Shown piece by piece: positions 1 through 10,574 of a stretch of DNA of 64,000 bases (positions are counted from its first letter, which is position 1; each line of letters opens with the position of its first letter). The notes beneath the pieces are model-generated. The model did not search any database. It saw only the letters and a list, made by a program, of their open reading frames with translations, and was not told where the DNA came from. A program made the position numbers and the translations under genes. Origin of the DNA: Galeruca laticollis (lineage: Eukaryota; Arthropoda; Insecta; Coleoptera; Chrysomelidae); contig OY998185.1 in assembly GCA_963921935.1 (NCBI GenBank), positions 29,604,487 through 29,668,486 on the forward strand. Direction: 5' to 3'.

Positions 1-9
1 CACGAGGTA

Positions 10-1170
10 AAACTAACTTATTAATACGATGTCCAAGATGTACTTACAGTACTACAAAAAAATAATTTAACGATAGCAGAAAATAAAAAACATTAACGAC
101 TTATTAATTGGAAAGTTGGTAAAAACTTTTGTTAAATGCAGTTGATAATGAACCATCAACGAGTTTACGAAAATTATCAAGAGAACATAACGTCTCGAAA
201 TCAGTAGTTCATCGCATCCTAAAAGAACAGCTGTTATATCCTTTTCACATGAAAAAAGTACACAGTATGACAGTGGCTGAATATCCTTCACGACTTGAGT
301 ATAGCCAGTGGTTTCTGCGACAACAACAAGCAGACAATACATTTATTAGTAACGTTCTCTTTACGAACGAATCCGGTTTCACCAGAGATGGAGTCATAAA
401 TTCAAACTAGGAGCCAGCATAGATTCATGGTTAAAGTTTGGGCAGGAATAGTTGGCAATCATTTGATAGGGCCATACTTTATTGACGGTACTTTGACCGG
501 CCAGAGATATTTGGAGTTTTTCCAAAATGAGTTATGGAACCTGTTTGATGATGTGCTACTGCAAACTGGTAGGAATTTATGGCTCATGCATGTTGGGGCC
601 CCTCCTCATTTCAGTGTAGATGTACGACAGCATTTACACACAAGGTTTCCTAATAGATGGATTGGTCGTGGAGGCCCTTTTCAATAGCCACCGCGATCAG
701 ACGTTAATTCTATGGATTTCTTTCTCTAGGGTTATCTCAAAAATAAGGTATACGCAACACCTGTTCAAACAAGGCAAGATTTAATAGACAGAATTGTGTT
801 ACACTGCAATGTTATTAGAAATAATGTGGGATTTCTCTTTCAAGTGCAAAGAAACAACCTTCGTAGACTTAGAATGTGCGTGGAAGTAGGAGGAGCTCAT
901 ATTGAACATTTATTAGAATAACGTTAGTTTTTGTTGTTGTTTAGGAATTAGTTTTAGTCCAATGTTTTATAACTTGTGTTTTTTAGGTTTTCTTAATGAT
1001 TTAATGATGCTGAGTTCGTAATTTTGATTAAAATCAACTAATTACGTTGGTTGGGTACCTATTTAATTCCCATTGAATAAGTTCTTAATGTTTTTATCAT
1101 CTGCTATCATCAAATTATTTTTTTGTAGTACTGTAGGTAAATATTCGACATCGTATTAATAAGTTAGTTA
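10..1170 (+). mobile_element. Tc1/mariner-type DNA transposon, degenerate
   Basis: Both ends carry the same sequence in opposite orientation over about 55 bp. The left end reads ACTAACTTATTAATACGATG and the right end is its complement, followed inward by a shared TACAGTACTACAAAAAAATA. The only coding remnant inside is a broken mariner-type transposase. TA dinucleotides flank both ends, as expected for this superfamily, but the exact outer base is uncertain by a few positions. At about 1.16 kb the element is of ordinary size for the group. Confidence 0.85.
129..921 (+). pseudogene. Mariner/Tc1-like transposase, inactivated
   Basis: This would have been the cut-and-paste enzyme that binds the element ends and moves the DNA in the nucleus. 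The first piece (129-410) holds a helix-turn-helix region (SREHNVSKSVVHRI) and the block FTNESGFTRDG. In this family that block normally reads FTDESG, so the first catalytic Asp has become Asn. After a frame break, the second piece (from 427) reads WAGIVGNHLIGPYFIDG and then LMHVGAPPHFS, where the second catalytic Asp is Val. Downstream, two in-frame TAG codons (at 685 and about 727) stand where relatives have Trp, just before PPRSD and after DFFL. Reading then stays open to a TAA at 919-921. With two catalytic residues lost, a frameshift and stops, it cannot be active. Confidence 0.85.
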
Positions 1171-1296
1171 AGTAAATTTGTACGTAGTGCATTAATAAAA
1201 CAGTAAATATTAGCCAAACGGCTTATTTTATCGAATTCCAGCAAGAGTACCTTTTCGTTAGCTTAATGTGTGGGGAAGTGAATTTCGATAATTTCA

Positions 1297-1618
1297 TACA
1301 GGGTGTGCCATCCCTGCAAAAATTTTGGACCACTAACCATTGCGAGTAGTCCGTCCCTGGCTTCAAGGCACTACTATAAATCTGTTTACTTTTCCAAAAT
1401 AAACATACACGTACATTATAGCTTTGCCGTAAATTTTATAAAGATCAAATAACTAGTACAAAGAATAAAAATAAAAACAAAATTCAAAATTAAAACTTTG
1501 GAGGCCTATAACTCGAAAACGAGGGCCTGCATAGAAAAAGTTTATATGAAGTACTAACATTATTTTGGATCAGATTATACGCTCCTGACTTTTTTCCCAT
1601 TAGTCCCGGGACACCCTG

Positions 1619-1620
<2 letters not shown>
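1297..1620. mobile_element. Short non-autonomous element (MITE-like)
   Basis: The block starts TACAGGGTGTGCC and ends GGGACACCCTGTA, giving a perfect 10-11 bp terminal inverted repeat. It is 324 bp long with no coding content. The internal stretch GGCCTATAACTCGAAAACG resembles motifs common in insect MITEs; that resemblance is from memory, not from a search. The right end abuts the (AT)n tract that also marks the Copia LTR, so the boundary between the two is ambiguous. Confidence 0.55.

Positions 1621-1682
<62 letters not shown>
1621..1682. repeat. (AT)n microsatellite inside the Copia 3' LTR edge
   Basis: An almost uninterrupted run of alternating T and A. The matching position of the other LTR has only CTATAGATCAG, so the tract looks like an expansion of the TATA stretch in the LTR. 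Confidence 0.9.
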
Positions 1683-1686
<4 letters not shown>

Positions 1687-1900
1687 TTTTAGGTGATTCT
1701 ATTAGAGTAGACAACACAAACTCATATTTACGTAGGAGCAAAAACGTATTAAAACACATCTAACTAAAACTGACAATTCTTATCATTTTTTTCTTACAAA
1801 ATTAATTTTTTAACAACTACATTAGCAACCGCCAACTAAAATAACGAATCAAACTCGATTCAATAATAGTTTTAGGAAAACTAATATATATTTTCCAACA
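1683..1900 (-). repeat. Copia 3' LTR
   Basis: Direct repeat of 8732-8949. On the minus strand it begins TGTTGGAAAATATA, right after the polypurine tract. Its other end merges into the (AT)n tract, so the true LTR probably extends some tens of bases below 1683. Confidence 0.88.
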
Positions 1901-2011
1901 CCCTCTCTTAATACTTTCCCTTTAACCAATAGAAACTTAAAAACATCAAAATAAACATGATTGAAACAAGTCAATAAAACTTCACACAAAATTGCTAAGC
2001 TAAAAAGAAAT

Positions 2012-2243
2012 ATTAGTGTTTTAAATGAAACTCACGGTTTCTAGTTACTACCACAATATAATAAAAATTGTTGAAAATTCTAAAAAAATTACAATTGTTT
2101 CGATAAATCAATATCATTGTCAATTTTTTAGAATTTTCAACAATTTTTATTATATTGTGGTAATAACTAGAAACCGTGAGTTTCATTTAAAACAGTAATA
2201 TGAGTAGATTCCACGAAGTAAGGTTCGAGACGGTTAATTTCAT
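2012..2243. mobile_element. Foldback MITE, copy 1
   Basis: A long imperfect palindrome. GTTTTAAATGAAACTCACGG near 2017 is complemented by CCGTGAGTTTCATTTAAAAC near 2175, and the inner arms CCACAATATAATAAAA and TTTTATTATATTGTGG pair across a loop near 2091-2121. Beyond the right arm a tail runs TTCCACGAAGTAAGG to GGTTAATTTCAT. The same parts recur at 28985, 30515 and 54978. It lies in the 3' untranslated part of the Copia element. Confidence 0.85.
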
Positions 2244-2298
2244 AAAAAGAAATAAGTAATAATAACCAGAATACAATATAAACCATAGCTATTAGCTA

Positions 2299-4255
2299 TC
2301 CCTCTCTGAATATTAGGCCTATTTTTTCGCAAATTTCATAGAACTGAATTCTGTTTAAACCTTTAGTTACCACATCAGCTAGTTGAGCGTTACTATTCAA
2401 ATATTCAAGACAAATGTGCCCACATTTTACTTGGTCACATACAAAATAATATTTTAAATCATCATGCTTAACACGCTAGTTATTTGCGGGATTTTTAATT
2501 ATGGCAATACACCCCTGGTTGTCTTCAATACCTTTAAAGATTTAATATTTATTTTCATGTCCTTCATAAGTTTCTTAGTCCACAAACTCTCTCGTACTGC
2601 ACTGCACAATGTCACCAACTCCGCTTCACTGCTTGATAAGGCAACACATTTCTGCTTGCGACTCACCCAGGTAACTGTATTTTCATAAACCTTAATTAAA
2701 TATCCAGAATATGATTTTCTATCATTTACATCAGTCGCCCAATCAGAATCGACATAACATAACATTTGCTCTTCTAAAATTCTTCTGTACTCTAAATCTA
2801 CATTATTAGTCCCTCTTATGTATCTCAATACTCTTTTGAGGTGTATCCAAACTTCTTTCCTTTCGAGCCCCTGTCCTGAAATCTGCTGAAATAATTGACG
2901 GCAAAACTGACATCCGGTAGCGATCCCAATATGAGATACATTAAGCATACTATAAGCTCCCTAACCGGCATATTATCTTTCAAAATTCCTTCTATGTATC
3001 TTTTCTGATTAATCTTTGAAATTCCTACCTTCCTATCGTATTTTATTTCCAACCCTAAAAAATTTCGTAGTTCTCCTTTATCTTTGGTTTGAAATTTTTT
3101 CATTGAGTATCTTTTGATTTCTTCTATACAAGTTAAGTCGGGCCCTGCTATACATATGTCGTCAGCATACAATATTAAGTATATACGTTGTCACTTTATT
3201 TATTTAGTATATAAACAATAGTCGCTATCTGATTTTCGGAATCCAGCTTCAATTAAACATTTATTCCTTTCTTCATTCCAGCATCGTGCTGCCTGCTTTA
3301 ATTCGTGAAGAGATATACTTAATTTTAAGACATTGGTAGGGATAAATATAGATTTCTTCTTTTAGGTAACCATTTAAGAAGGTCATCTAGTTGATGAAAA
3401 ATATAGTTCTGTTGTAGTACAACAAACAAGGTTCTAATAGTTGCCATTTTAGTAACTGGAGCATATATTTCATTGTAATTAAATGAGTTCTTTTATGCGA
3501 ATACTCTAACCACTAATCTAGCTTTATATTGGTCGTCTACTTTGGTTCCCAATGGCTTAGAAGCAAACACCCACTTTGTGCTTAATATTTCTTTATTATT
3601 CACCATTCGAACTTCAGTCCCTATTCCATTTCTTTCAATAGCTTCTATCTTACTTTACTCATCGCGTTCTTCCAAAAATGTTCATCATCTCTATTTTTTA
3701 ACTCTTCCGCATTTTCTGGGACATCTTCCATTTGCAACAAACTCATATTCATTATATCTTTGTGGTATTTTGATTTTGATCCCCGTTCTTATCTTTCTAT
3801 TCTACTTTTTTCTTCTTCTTCTTGATCTAAAAGTTGCTCAATTTCCTCCTGTTCAATTTCCCCATTTGACTCTTCTAGATTTTCCTCATCTTTATTTTCT
3901 TCAATTTTGACGCTACTTCTTTCTTTTCATTGAAAACTACATCTCTAGCTGTAACGACCTTTTGTTTCTCTACATTCCATAACCTGTAACCCAGTCAAAC
4001 TATATCCAATCATAAGACAAGGTTCAGATTTTCTATCTAATTTACTTCCCAATTGTTCCGGTATATGTGTGAACCAAATACCCTTAAATTCTTTACACAA
4101 GGCTGCCTTCCATACCATATTTCCGCAGGTGTAACATCTAAATTTGCACTTGGACTTCTATTTATAATATTTTTGGCATCCCTGCATAATAAATCATAGA
4201 TCTTGCTTTCTCCACCGGAGTCCAGCTGTATCTCTCTGCCTTTCTATTCTGTGGC
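2299..4255 (-). pseudogene. Copia polyprotein, C-terminal half (integrase C-term, RT, RNase H)
   Basis: Read on the minus strand from 4255 downward. The integrase C-terminal portion contains PPQNRKAER and KNLRVFGS. A linker follows, then reverse transcriptase with SLHELKQAARCWN near 3310 and the YADD box at MYADDICIAGPDL (3172 downward), then RNase H with YVDSDWATDVNDRKSYSGYL and SSSEAEL (2948-2560), ending with ADVVTKGLNRIQFYE and a stop near 2299. Several frame changes and stops break it up. Copia polyproteins normally run as one ORF of 1200-1500 codons. The upstream half continues beyond the Harbinger insertion at 7575. Confidence 0.88.
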
Positions 4256-4448
4256 GGTGTGTAATGCCGGGTCCACATTAAACCGACAAAACAAAAACAT
4301 AAAACAAAACAAAAACAAAACATCTTTAAAACTTTTATGCAACAAAACAGTTTCGAAACAAAGTCCACACCGCAGACCATTTATTCAAAACAAAACAGTA
4401 ACAAACAGTCCATGTTTCAGTTTTGTTTTTGCAGTCCACACTAGAAGC

Positions 4449-6870
4449 ATGTTTCGTTACCGTTTCCGTAATGCTGAAGAAGACGACGATTTCGTATTAA
4501 TGGCTGGATATTATTATATTTTTTTAACTTTGAAGCGGAAAAAAAGACGTTTTTGGGTGAGGCCCACTTTGCGAAGGCGAACGAGTCATGGAGTCGAAAA
4601 TTTAATTACAGATATCCGTGAAGACGATATTGGTTTATCAGGCGAGATACGTTCTAGTTTTACCAATTTTTTGCGAATGTCAAACGAAGATTTTGAAAGC
4701 TTATTAGAATTAGTTGGGCCAGTCATACACAAGAAAAATACGAATTTTAGAAATTCTATTTCCATAACAGAACGCTTAGCTGTTACCTTAAGATTTCTGG
4801 CTACCGGTGATTCATATCATAGTCTCATGTATCAGACAAGAATATCTAAGCAATCAATTTCACAAATTGTTCCAGAAACATGTGAAGCTTTAGTACAAGT
4901 TCTGAATGGTTTTGTTAAGGTAAGTAAATTAGCTTGCAATTATTTTTAATTGAAAACGCAATCGTATAATTTAATGGCATGTATTTTAATTTATTAAAAA
5001 TAAGTACAGAATATATATTTTAAAAAAATAAACACCTTGTCGACGAAGTTGATTATTCTCGGTCCCATTCATCAGTAACTATCGTGTTTTCATTCGTGAA
5101 GTCCATAGCTGATTGTGATGTCGGCTGAACAGCTGCGAGCGGCTCCAGATAAGTGGGATTTGGCAGAGATTGTACACTGGACAGCTGTGAGTACGACTGG
5201 ACGCTCGGCGGATTTGAATAAGTCTGCGAAATGGAAGAATGGTCAGTGGTAGTGGAATTTGGCAAAGATTGTACACTGGCTAGCTGTGAGTATGACTGAA
5301 TGCTAGATGGATTTGAATAACTCTGCGAAATGGAAGAAGATGCTGGCGAGACTGTTGGTAAGCGAACGTATTGTGAGAGTTCTTGATGTACATGAGAAGT
5401 TTGAGGGGGTTCATTGTGTTTGCCTAATTCGGCTTCGTATAGTAGATTATTTATTTGATGTTCTATGGTTATCTGTGCGTAACGAGTCGGTAAATTGCGC
5501 AGTTTTCGTGCAACAATCTCGCCAAATATATCAAAATCGTCAGGCTGGGTTTTACGTTCTTGCCTGTCGTGATGCACAGACTTTATCATCGAATATATTT
5601 CTTCACATCGCTTGTCGGTAGTATTTTTTGCTACCGGCTTTTTCTTTATTGCTGATGTATTTTGTTCATGCGAAGTCGATTTTTCAATAGATGAATGGGG
5701 AACTTCATTCCTAGATTCGTCTAGTTCTGTACCATCGTCATTATCGACAATAACTTCCGTTATTTCTTCTTCCCCTTCTTCGCTGCTATAGGATTCGTCC
5801 GATCTCTGTAACAAAGAGAAAAAAGTAGCAATTACTGTGAATTTTTTAATAAAAAGGGAAGTCAAGTTCAGTCTAATTTAAGAAGATGTAACCCTCCGTT
5901 ATTTATTTTTTGTTTAGGGTCATTTAGGGATTTTTTAGGAGATTTATGTAATATAATTCTAGTGACAGTCATGTATTTTAATTTGTTCAGAAGAAGGCAT
6001 TAATTGACAGTGTAACTCTAAATCACGATATTTTTGTTTCAGACACCTAGCAGTGAAGAGGAATGGAAACAGATTAGCAACGATTATAATAAAATTTGGA
6101 ACTTTCCTTTATGTCTAGGCGCAATGGACGGAAAGCATATTTTAATTGAAGCTCCTGCTGTTAGTGGGAGTGAATTTTACAACTATAAAGGTACATTTAG
6201 TATTGTACTTTTTGCAATAGTGGACGCAAATTATAATTTTCTTTACGCTAACGTTGGATGTCAAGGCCGTATTTCAGACGGCGGTGTATTTAAAAATACC
6301 TCCTTTTATAAATTGATGGTAGATGGACGATTAAACTTGCCCCCAAAAACTATTCTTGCTGGAAGGAAAAACGAATCTCCTTATGTTTTTGTTGCGGACG
6401 ATGCTTTTCCCCTTACTCCTCATATAATGAAGCCATATAGTGGTCACCAAGAAAAAGGGTCTATAAAAAGAATATTTAATTACAGGCTTAGCCGCGCGCG
6501 AAGAGTTGTGGAGAATGCATTCGGTATTTTGGCAGCCAAATTTCGCGTGCTTCGCAAACCTATATTACTACAACCCAAAAAGACTGAACAATTGGTTATG
6601 GCGTGCATTTACCATCACAATTACTTACGGAAAAGCTTGTCATCTAGAAATAGGTACACACCACCAGGGAGTTTCGATATTGAACACTTAGATAGTGGTA
6701 CACTTGAAAATGGTGAATGGAGAAAGATGACTGAAAATCAGCAATCTTTTCGAAGTTTAAGTCGCACTGCTCAAAAACCCTCACTGGAAGCCGCAGCCAT
6801 TAGAGATGAATTCGCAGAGTACTTTGTTTCAGACCAAGGGCAAGTTCCTTGGCAAATAAAATACTGCTAG
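4449..6870 (+). CDS. Harbinger DDE transposase, two exons (4449-4919, 6043-6870), open
   Basis: Nuclease-type transposase that cuts and reinserts the element. Exon 1 gives 157 codons and ends at AAG before a consensus donor GTAAGT. Exon 2 starts after TTTTTGTTTCAG and gives 275 codons. Both junctions fall between codons, so the product is 432 residues with no stop, a normal Harbinger length. Exon 1 contains a basic patch (KRKKRRFWV) and a helix-turn-helix-like region (ITERLAVTLRFLATGDS and QTRISKQSISQIV). Exon 2 has the conserved acidic blocks GAMDGKH (D186), SDGGVF (D236), VADDAFPL (D276/D277) and VVENAFG (E314). A polyadenylation signal AATAAA follows the stop. The chosen ATG is the first one inside the inverted repeat in this frame. 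The 1123-nt intron contains the second exon of the antisense MADF gene. Confidence 0.9.
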
Positions 6871-7300
6871 TTAATAAAACTTGTAACTTTCTGCATATAA
6901 ACATATTCTAGTTGTTAATAAATAAGCATGTTAATTACTTACTTGTTCATCTATGGACAATCCTCCAGCTTCTTGACTTTTACGCGGTTTATTCTTGTCC
7001 TCAAGAAAACTCATAAGCGCATATCCAAACCATTTTGGTATAAACTTTTGTCCCGAGCCAGATTTTTTGCACTGTATAATTCCTTCTTTCTCTTTGATAT
7101 TGAGAGTTGATATTTCTTATTTTTCTCTCAATTTCTTCCTCTGACAAATTTAGAGATCGTCCAATTTCCTTTAAAGCATCAGCCTTTTTATAGCGATTTT
7201 TATATTCACTATTTGTTGGATCCCATAACAATGGGGTTTCTCGATACAATTCTATTAATTTACAAGTGTTATCCACAGTCCACTTCGTTTTTTCCGACAT
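5053..7300 (-). pseudogene. Harbinger MADF (Myb/SANT-like) accessory protein, one frameshift
   Basis: Second Harbinger gene; in studied family members this protein helps the transposase bind DNA and enter the nucleus. Exon 1 (7300-6943) begins MSEKTKWTVDNTCKLIELY, a MADF domain, and continues after a frame change with the typical ending PKWFGYALMSFLEDK. Exon 2 (5805-5053) follows an acceptor TTGTTACAG, is acidic and Ser/Gln-rich, and contains a BESS-like stretch (DDFDIFGEIVARKLRNLP). The junction phases agree. The frame change lies in an A-run on the minus strand (7063-7068 on plus), where one A appears to be missing before KKSGSG. It could be a real inactivating deletion or a homopolymer sequencing error. 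The intron (6942-5806) contains transposase exon 2. Confidence 0.82.
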
Positions 7301-7574
7301 CGTTTCACAGTAACAAATAAACATACGCGAACGATACTTTGAGTTTTGTTTCTCTGTCCACACTGAATCGACACAGTTCACGATAAAGCGAACAAAACAG
7401 AAACCTTTTGATATTTACCGACAAGCGACGGGACTCGAAATTGTTGCGGAATCCGGCGACAAAACAGTGCTGAGACAAAAAAGTCGCTGAAATGTTGCAT
7501 CTTTGTTGCAGAATTGTTGAAAAACATGAAGTTTCTGTTTTGTTTCTCTTTTGTCGGTTTGATGTGGACCCGGC

Positions 7575-8080
7575 TTTATGTACAGTATAGTCCACGACAG
7601 TTCCATTGTCTCTGCAAAAGCTTTTGAAACCCAAGGATATGTATTCGTCCCCATTATCTGTTCTAAGAACTGATATTTTTCAATTAATTTTTGACTGTAC
7701 CATTTGACAATATTCTTTGAAACAATCAAATACTTTGCTTTTTATCTTTAAAATAAACTCACAAACAAAATTTGAAAAATCGTCAAAAAAAGTGGCGAAG
7801 TACTTACCACCATCGTGAGCTATAGGGGTTATTCGCCCCGCCACATCACATCGAACAATTTCTTAAATTCTACTAGCTTTATTACGTGTACCAAAACCCA
7901 GTCGGCTCAGTTTACCCTGAACACAAGATTCACAAAATTCAATTTTATTGAAATTCACGGCATCAATTCGTTCTACTAACTTATTTTCAATTAATCTTTC
8001 AAGATATGACTGACAAATATGACAGTACCTGTTATGCCATAAGTTAAATTTTTCATTTTTAGATTCTAAATACATGCTTT
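7575..8080 (-). pseudogene. Copia polyprotein, GAG-pre-integrase and integrase N-terminal part
   Basis: Minus strand. The block LWHNRYCHICQSYLERLIEN followed by CESCVQGK (8075-7863) is the HHCC GAG-pre-integrase zinc region that precedes Copia integrase. Below it, across small frame changes, integrase core fragments end in the sequence GFKSFCRDNGTVVDYTVH at the Harbinger junction. Between 8081 and 8692, where gag would lie, the reading frames are too broken to recognise. Confidence 0.8.
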
Positions 8081-8673
8081 CATTTTTAATAACATATTTC
8101 GTATAAATTATTTCTGTATTCTAACTCGATTAACATATTGTTTCGATATAAACTAAACTGACTCTTGCTAAAAATTCCCTCAATGTTTGCGATTTCAAGA
8201 CGATTCACAGACACCAAATTGCTTCGTAGATTGGTACCTAAAATACAATTTTAATAGTACACAAAGTTCCTTTACCTTTGGCATCACAAATAACTTTAAT
8301 ATGACCTACACCTATTGCTTCCATGTACTTTATTGTTTTTAGCAACTGCTATTTTTATAGGTTTCTTCAGCATTAGAAGGTCAGAAAAATAGTCTTTATT
8401 GTTTATTTAGTGGTCCGTACAATCTGAGTCTACATAAAACAATAAATCATTACTACCCTCATTTTGGCATTAATGAATATTTGACATAGACATCTTTGAA
8501 TATTTATGCAATATAGTTCACTATAATACATTCTATAACTTATTTTTCTTTGAGCAACATACAAATTCTGTATTTCCATGTGTGGTCGTTATTCGAATTC
8601 AATAATTCAATGTTATACATTATTCGTTGTATTACCTGCCATTATAATTTTCACAATTCTCAATTTCTCAGTA

Positions 8674-8689
8674 GACTAGGCCCATAACC
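8674..8689 (-). promoter_or_regulatory. Primer-binding site, initiator tRNA-Met half molecule (Copia type)
   Basis: The minus strand reads GGTTATGGGCCTAGTC. Drosophila copia primes from an internal part of initiator tRNA-Met with a nearly identical GGTTATGGGCCCAGT. Its position directly inside the 5' LTR fixes the LTR edge near 8693. Confidence 0.8.
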
Positions 8690-8692
8690 TTT

Positions 8693-8949
8693 TGTAATTT
8701 TGTAAGTTAGGAGACGAATAAAAGTCTATAGATCAGTTTTAGATGATTCTATTACAGTAGACAACACAAACTCATATTCACATAGGAGGAAAAACGTATT
8801 AAAATACAACTAACTAAAACTGACAATTCTCATGATTTTTTTCCGACAAAATGAATTTTTCGTCAACTACATTAGCAACCTCCAACTATAATATCGAGTC
8901 AAACTCGATTCAAAATAGTATTAGGGAAAATATTATATATTTTCCAACA
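8693..8949 (-). repeat. Copia 5' LTR
   Basis: On the minus strand it starts TGTTGGAAAATATA at 8949 and is proposed to end in CA at 8693, a few bases before the primer-binding site. Positions 8732-8949 match the 3' LTR with roughly 89-90 percent identity by eye. Length is about 257 bp. Confidence 0.85.
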
Positions 8950-9096
8950 GTTTTCAGTCATTTGTGTAAGGAGCTGTCAAATAGAAATATTTTTTTGTTA
9001 AATTTAGCAACCAGTAAACTATGCAATATCAGAAAAAAAATCCGACAAAAATAAAAAATTTGGAATAATCTAAAAATTATGGAGTAACACTAATTA

Positions 9097-10574
9097 TACA
9101 CATATGTCCAAAAGTTTGGAATACGTACAAATAATATATCTACGCCTATGGTGGCTTAAAAACTGTTGTTGATATTTATTCTAGAGCGTTTTTAAATGAA
9201 AATTATCAAAAATTTGATTCGTTTTTGTAGCAATTTGGTCACATTAATCTGATTTTGGTATTTACACATTATTTCAGTTCTTATTTAAATTTCATTCGAG
9301 CCGTTTAAAAATGCCTATAAACATGATATCTCATTTCGGCAGATCTAGAGTAATTGCATTGTTACAACAGGGCTTTATTCAAAATGATATCGCCAATATT
9401 ATTGGCGTCACTCAGAGTGCTGTATAGAAAATTCAAAAAAAATTCCAAGGCACAAATGACGTGAAGGATCGCCCCAGAAGTGGCAGAAATCGATGTACAA
9501 CAGCAGCACAAGACCGGCAGATAACATTGATAGCTCGAAGAAATCGTCTGGAATCTACAAGTGGTTTATCCAGAGAAATTGCTAGGCTTGAAGGACTGAA
9601 TATTTCACGGCAAACAATATCACGCTGACTAAATGCAATAAATTTGTATCGTAGAAGACCCTTACGTGTTCCCAAACTAACCTATCAACACAAAATTGTA
9701 AGGCCGCAATGGGCTCGAGAAATGGTACATCATGGTTCTAACTGGAATAACGTGATGTTCTCTGATGAATCAAAAATTGGCTTGGTTTCTGATTCGCGAA
9801 GAACACTAGTTTGGAGGGCCTCAGGACGACAAGCCTGACTAGGAACAGCCCAACCGCATGTCCCATTTGAAGGTGGGAGTATTATGGTTTGGGGTGGTAT
9901 TATGAGTGGCACACGGACGCCTCTATTGGTTCTGGAGAGAAGAGTCACTGGTGCTGTATACATCGAGGAGGTTTTAAATCCTGTCGTGCGTCCATTCCGA
10001 TGGGCAGTAGGTGATAGATTTGTGTTTATGCATGACAACGCACCTCCGCATCCAACAGCAGCAGTACAAAATTTTCTGGAAGAAGAAGGAATATCCACAA
10101 TATAGTGGCCCTCGAATTCCCTTGACATGAACGTCATTGAACTTACCTGGGACATTCTCAAAACACGCATAAGAAGCGAAACAATCCCCATATTACACTG
10201 TGAGAACTAAAAGATGTTGCTCGTGAAGATTGGGAGAGAATTCCGCAAGCCCAGCTCGACCATTTAATCGACAGCATGCCAAATCGCCTACAGTCATGCA
10301 TAAAGGCCAATGGAAGAAATACTGATTATTAATTTTATAAAAAAAATTTTTTTTCTATACTAATTTAATTTTAAATGTAAGTGGCTCATTGTAAATTTTT
10401 CACTCCAAAAGAATAAATCATTTTTTTGCATATTGTTTATCTGGCTTTGAGATTTATTTAGTATTGGTGGGAGTTGTAGCAAAATGATGTTTAATGATTC
10501 AGAAATTTTTGTATATAAAAATAAAAAAAAAAGATGAAATATTCCAATATTCCAAACTTTTGGACATATGTGTA
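9097..10574 (+). mobile_element. Tc1/Bari-like DNA transposon, degenerate
   Basis: Inverted ends TACACATATGTCCAAAAG (left) and CTTTTGGACATATGTGTA (right) flank the block, with a TA on each outer side as the target duplication. The repeat continues inward to TTTGGAATA on both sides. Length 1.48 kb, with one transposase relic. Confidence 0.92.
9311..10332 (+). pseudogene. Tc1-like transposase with four internal stops
   Basis: The frame starts MPINMISHFGRSRVIALLQQ and runs to NTDY and a stop at 10330. It would encode about 340 residues, the usual Tc1 length. The paired-like helix-turn-helix (QGFIQNDIANIIGVTQSAV) and the three catalytic acids are still present: VMFSDESKI, FMHDNAPPH and DMNVIELTWDILK. 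Stops interrupt after TQSAV, ISR, GRQA and STI, and there may be a small frame change near 10200. The catalytic core is conserved, but the stops make it inactive. Confidence 0.9.

Larger units (their letters stand above)
4266..7574 (+). mobile_element. PIF/Harbinger DNA transposon, apparently recent
   Basis: The ends are a 26-bp inverted repeat starting GCCGGGTCCACAT (left) and its complement ending ATGTGGACCCGGC (right), with one mismatch. The flanks TAA (left) and TTA (right) fit the three-base TWA target of the superfamily but are not identical, so the duplication is only tentative. The element splits the Copia integrase frame: DYTVH lies on one side and PPQNRKAER on the other. It carries the two genes typical of Harbinger elements, a DDE transposase and a MADF DNA-binding protein, arranged convergently and interleaved. 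Confidence 0.93.
1621..8949 (-). mobile_element. Copia (Ty1/copia) LTR retrotransposon, degenerate, nested host
   Basis: Two direct repeats (about 1683-1900 and 8732-8949) bracket Copia-type coding fragments in the order GAG-pre-integrase, integrase, reverse transcriptase, RNase H on the minus strand. Between LTR and coding there is a half-tRNA primer-binding site (8674-8689). A purine tract (AAGAGAGGG on the minus strand, 1901-1909) sits directly before the TGTTGG start of the 3' LTR. The body is interrupted by a Harbinger transposon (4266-7574) and a foldback MITE (2012-2243). The LTRs differ at roughly one base in ten by eye, so the element is old. No TSD was found. Confidence 0.9.

Noticed and set aside
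3542..3910. Plus-strand ORF of 122 codons, hydrophobic
   Set aside because: It is antisense to the Copia linker and RT region, where the minus strand has recognisable motifs. It is a shadow of acidic coding sequence.
5307..5621. Plus-strand ORF of 104 codons inside the transposase intron
   Set aside because: Antisense shadow of MADF exon 2, which has matching splice phases and composition.
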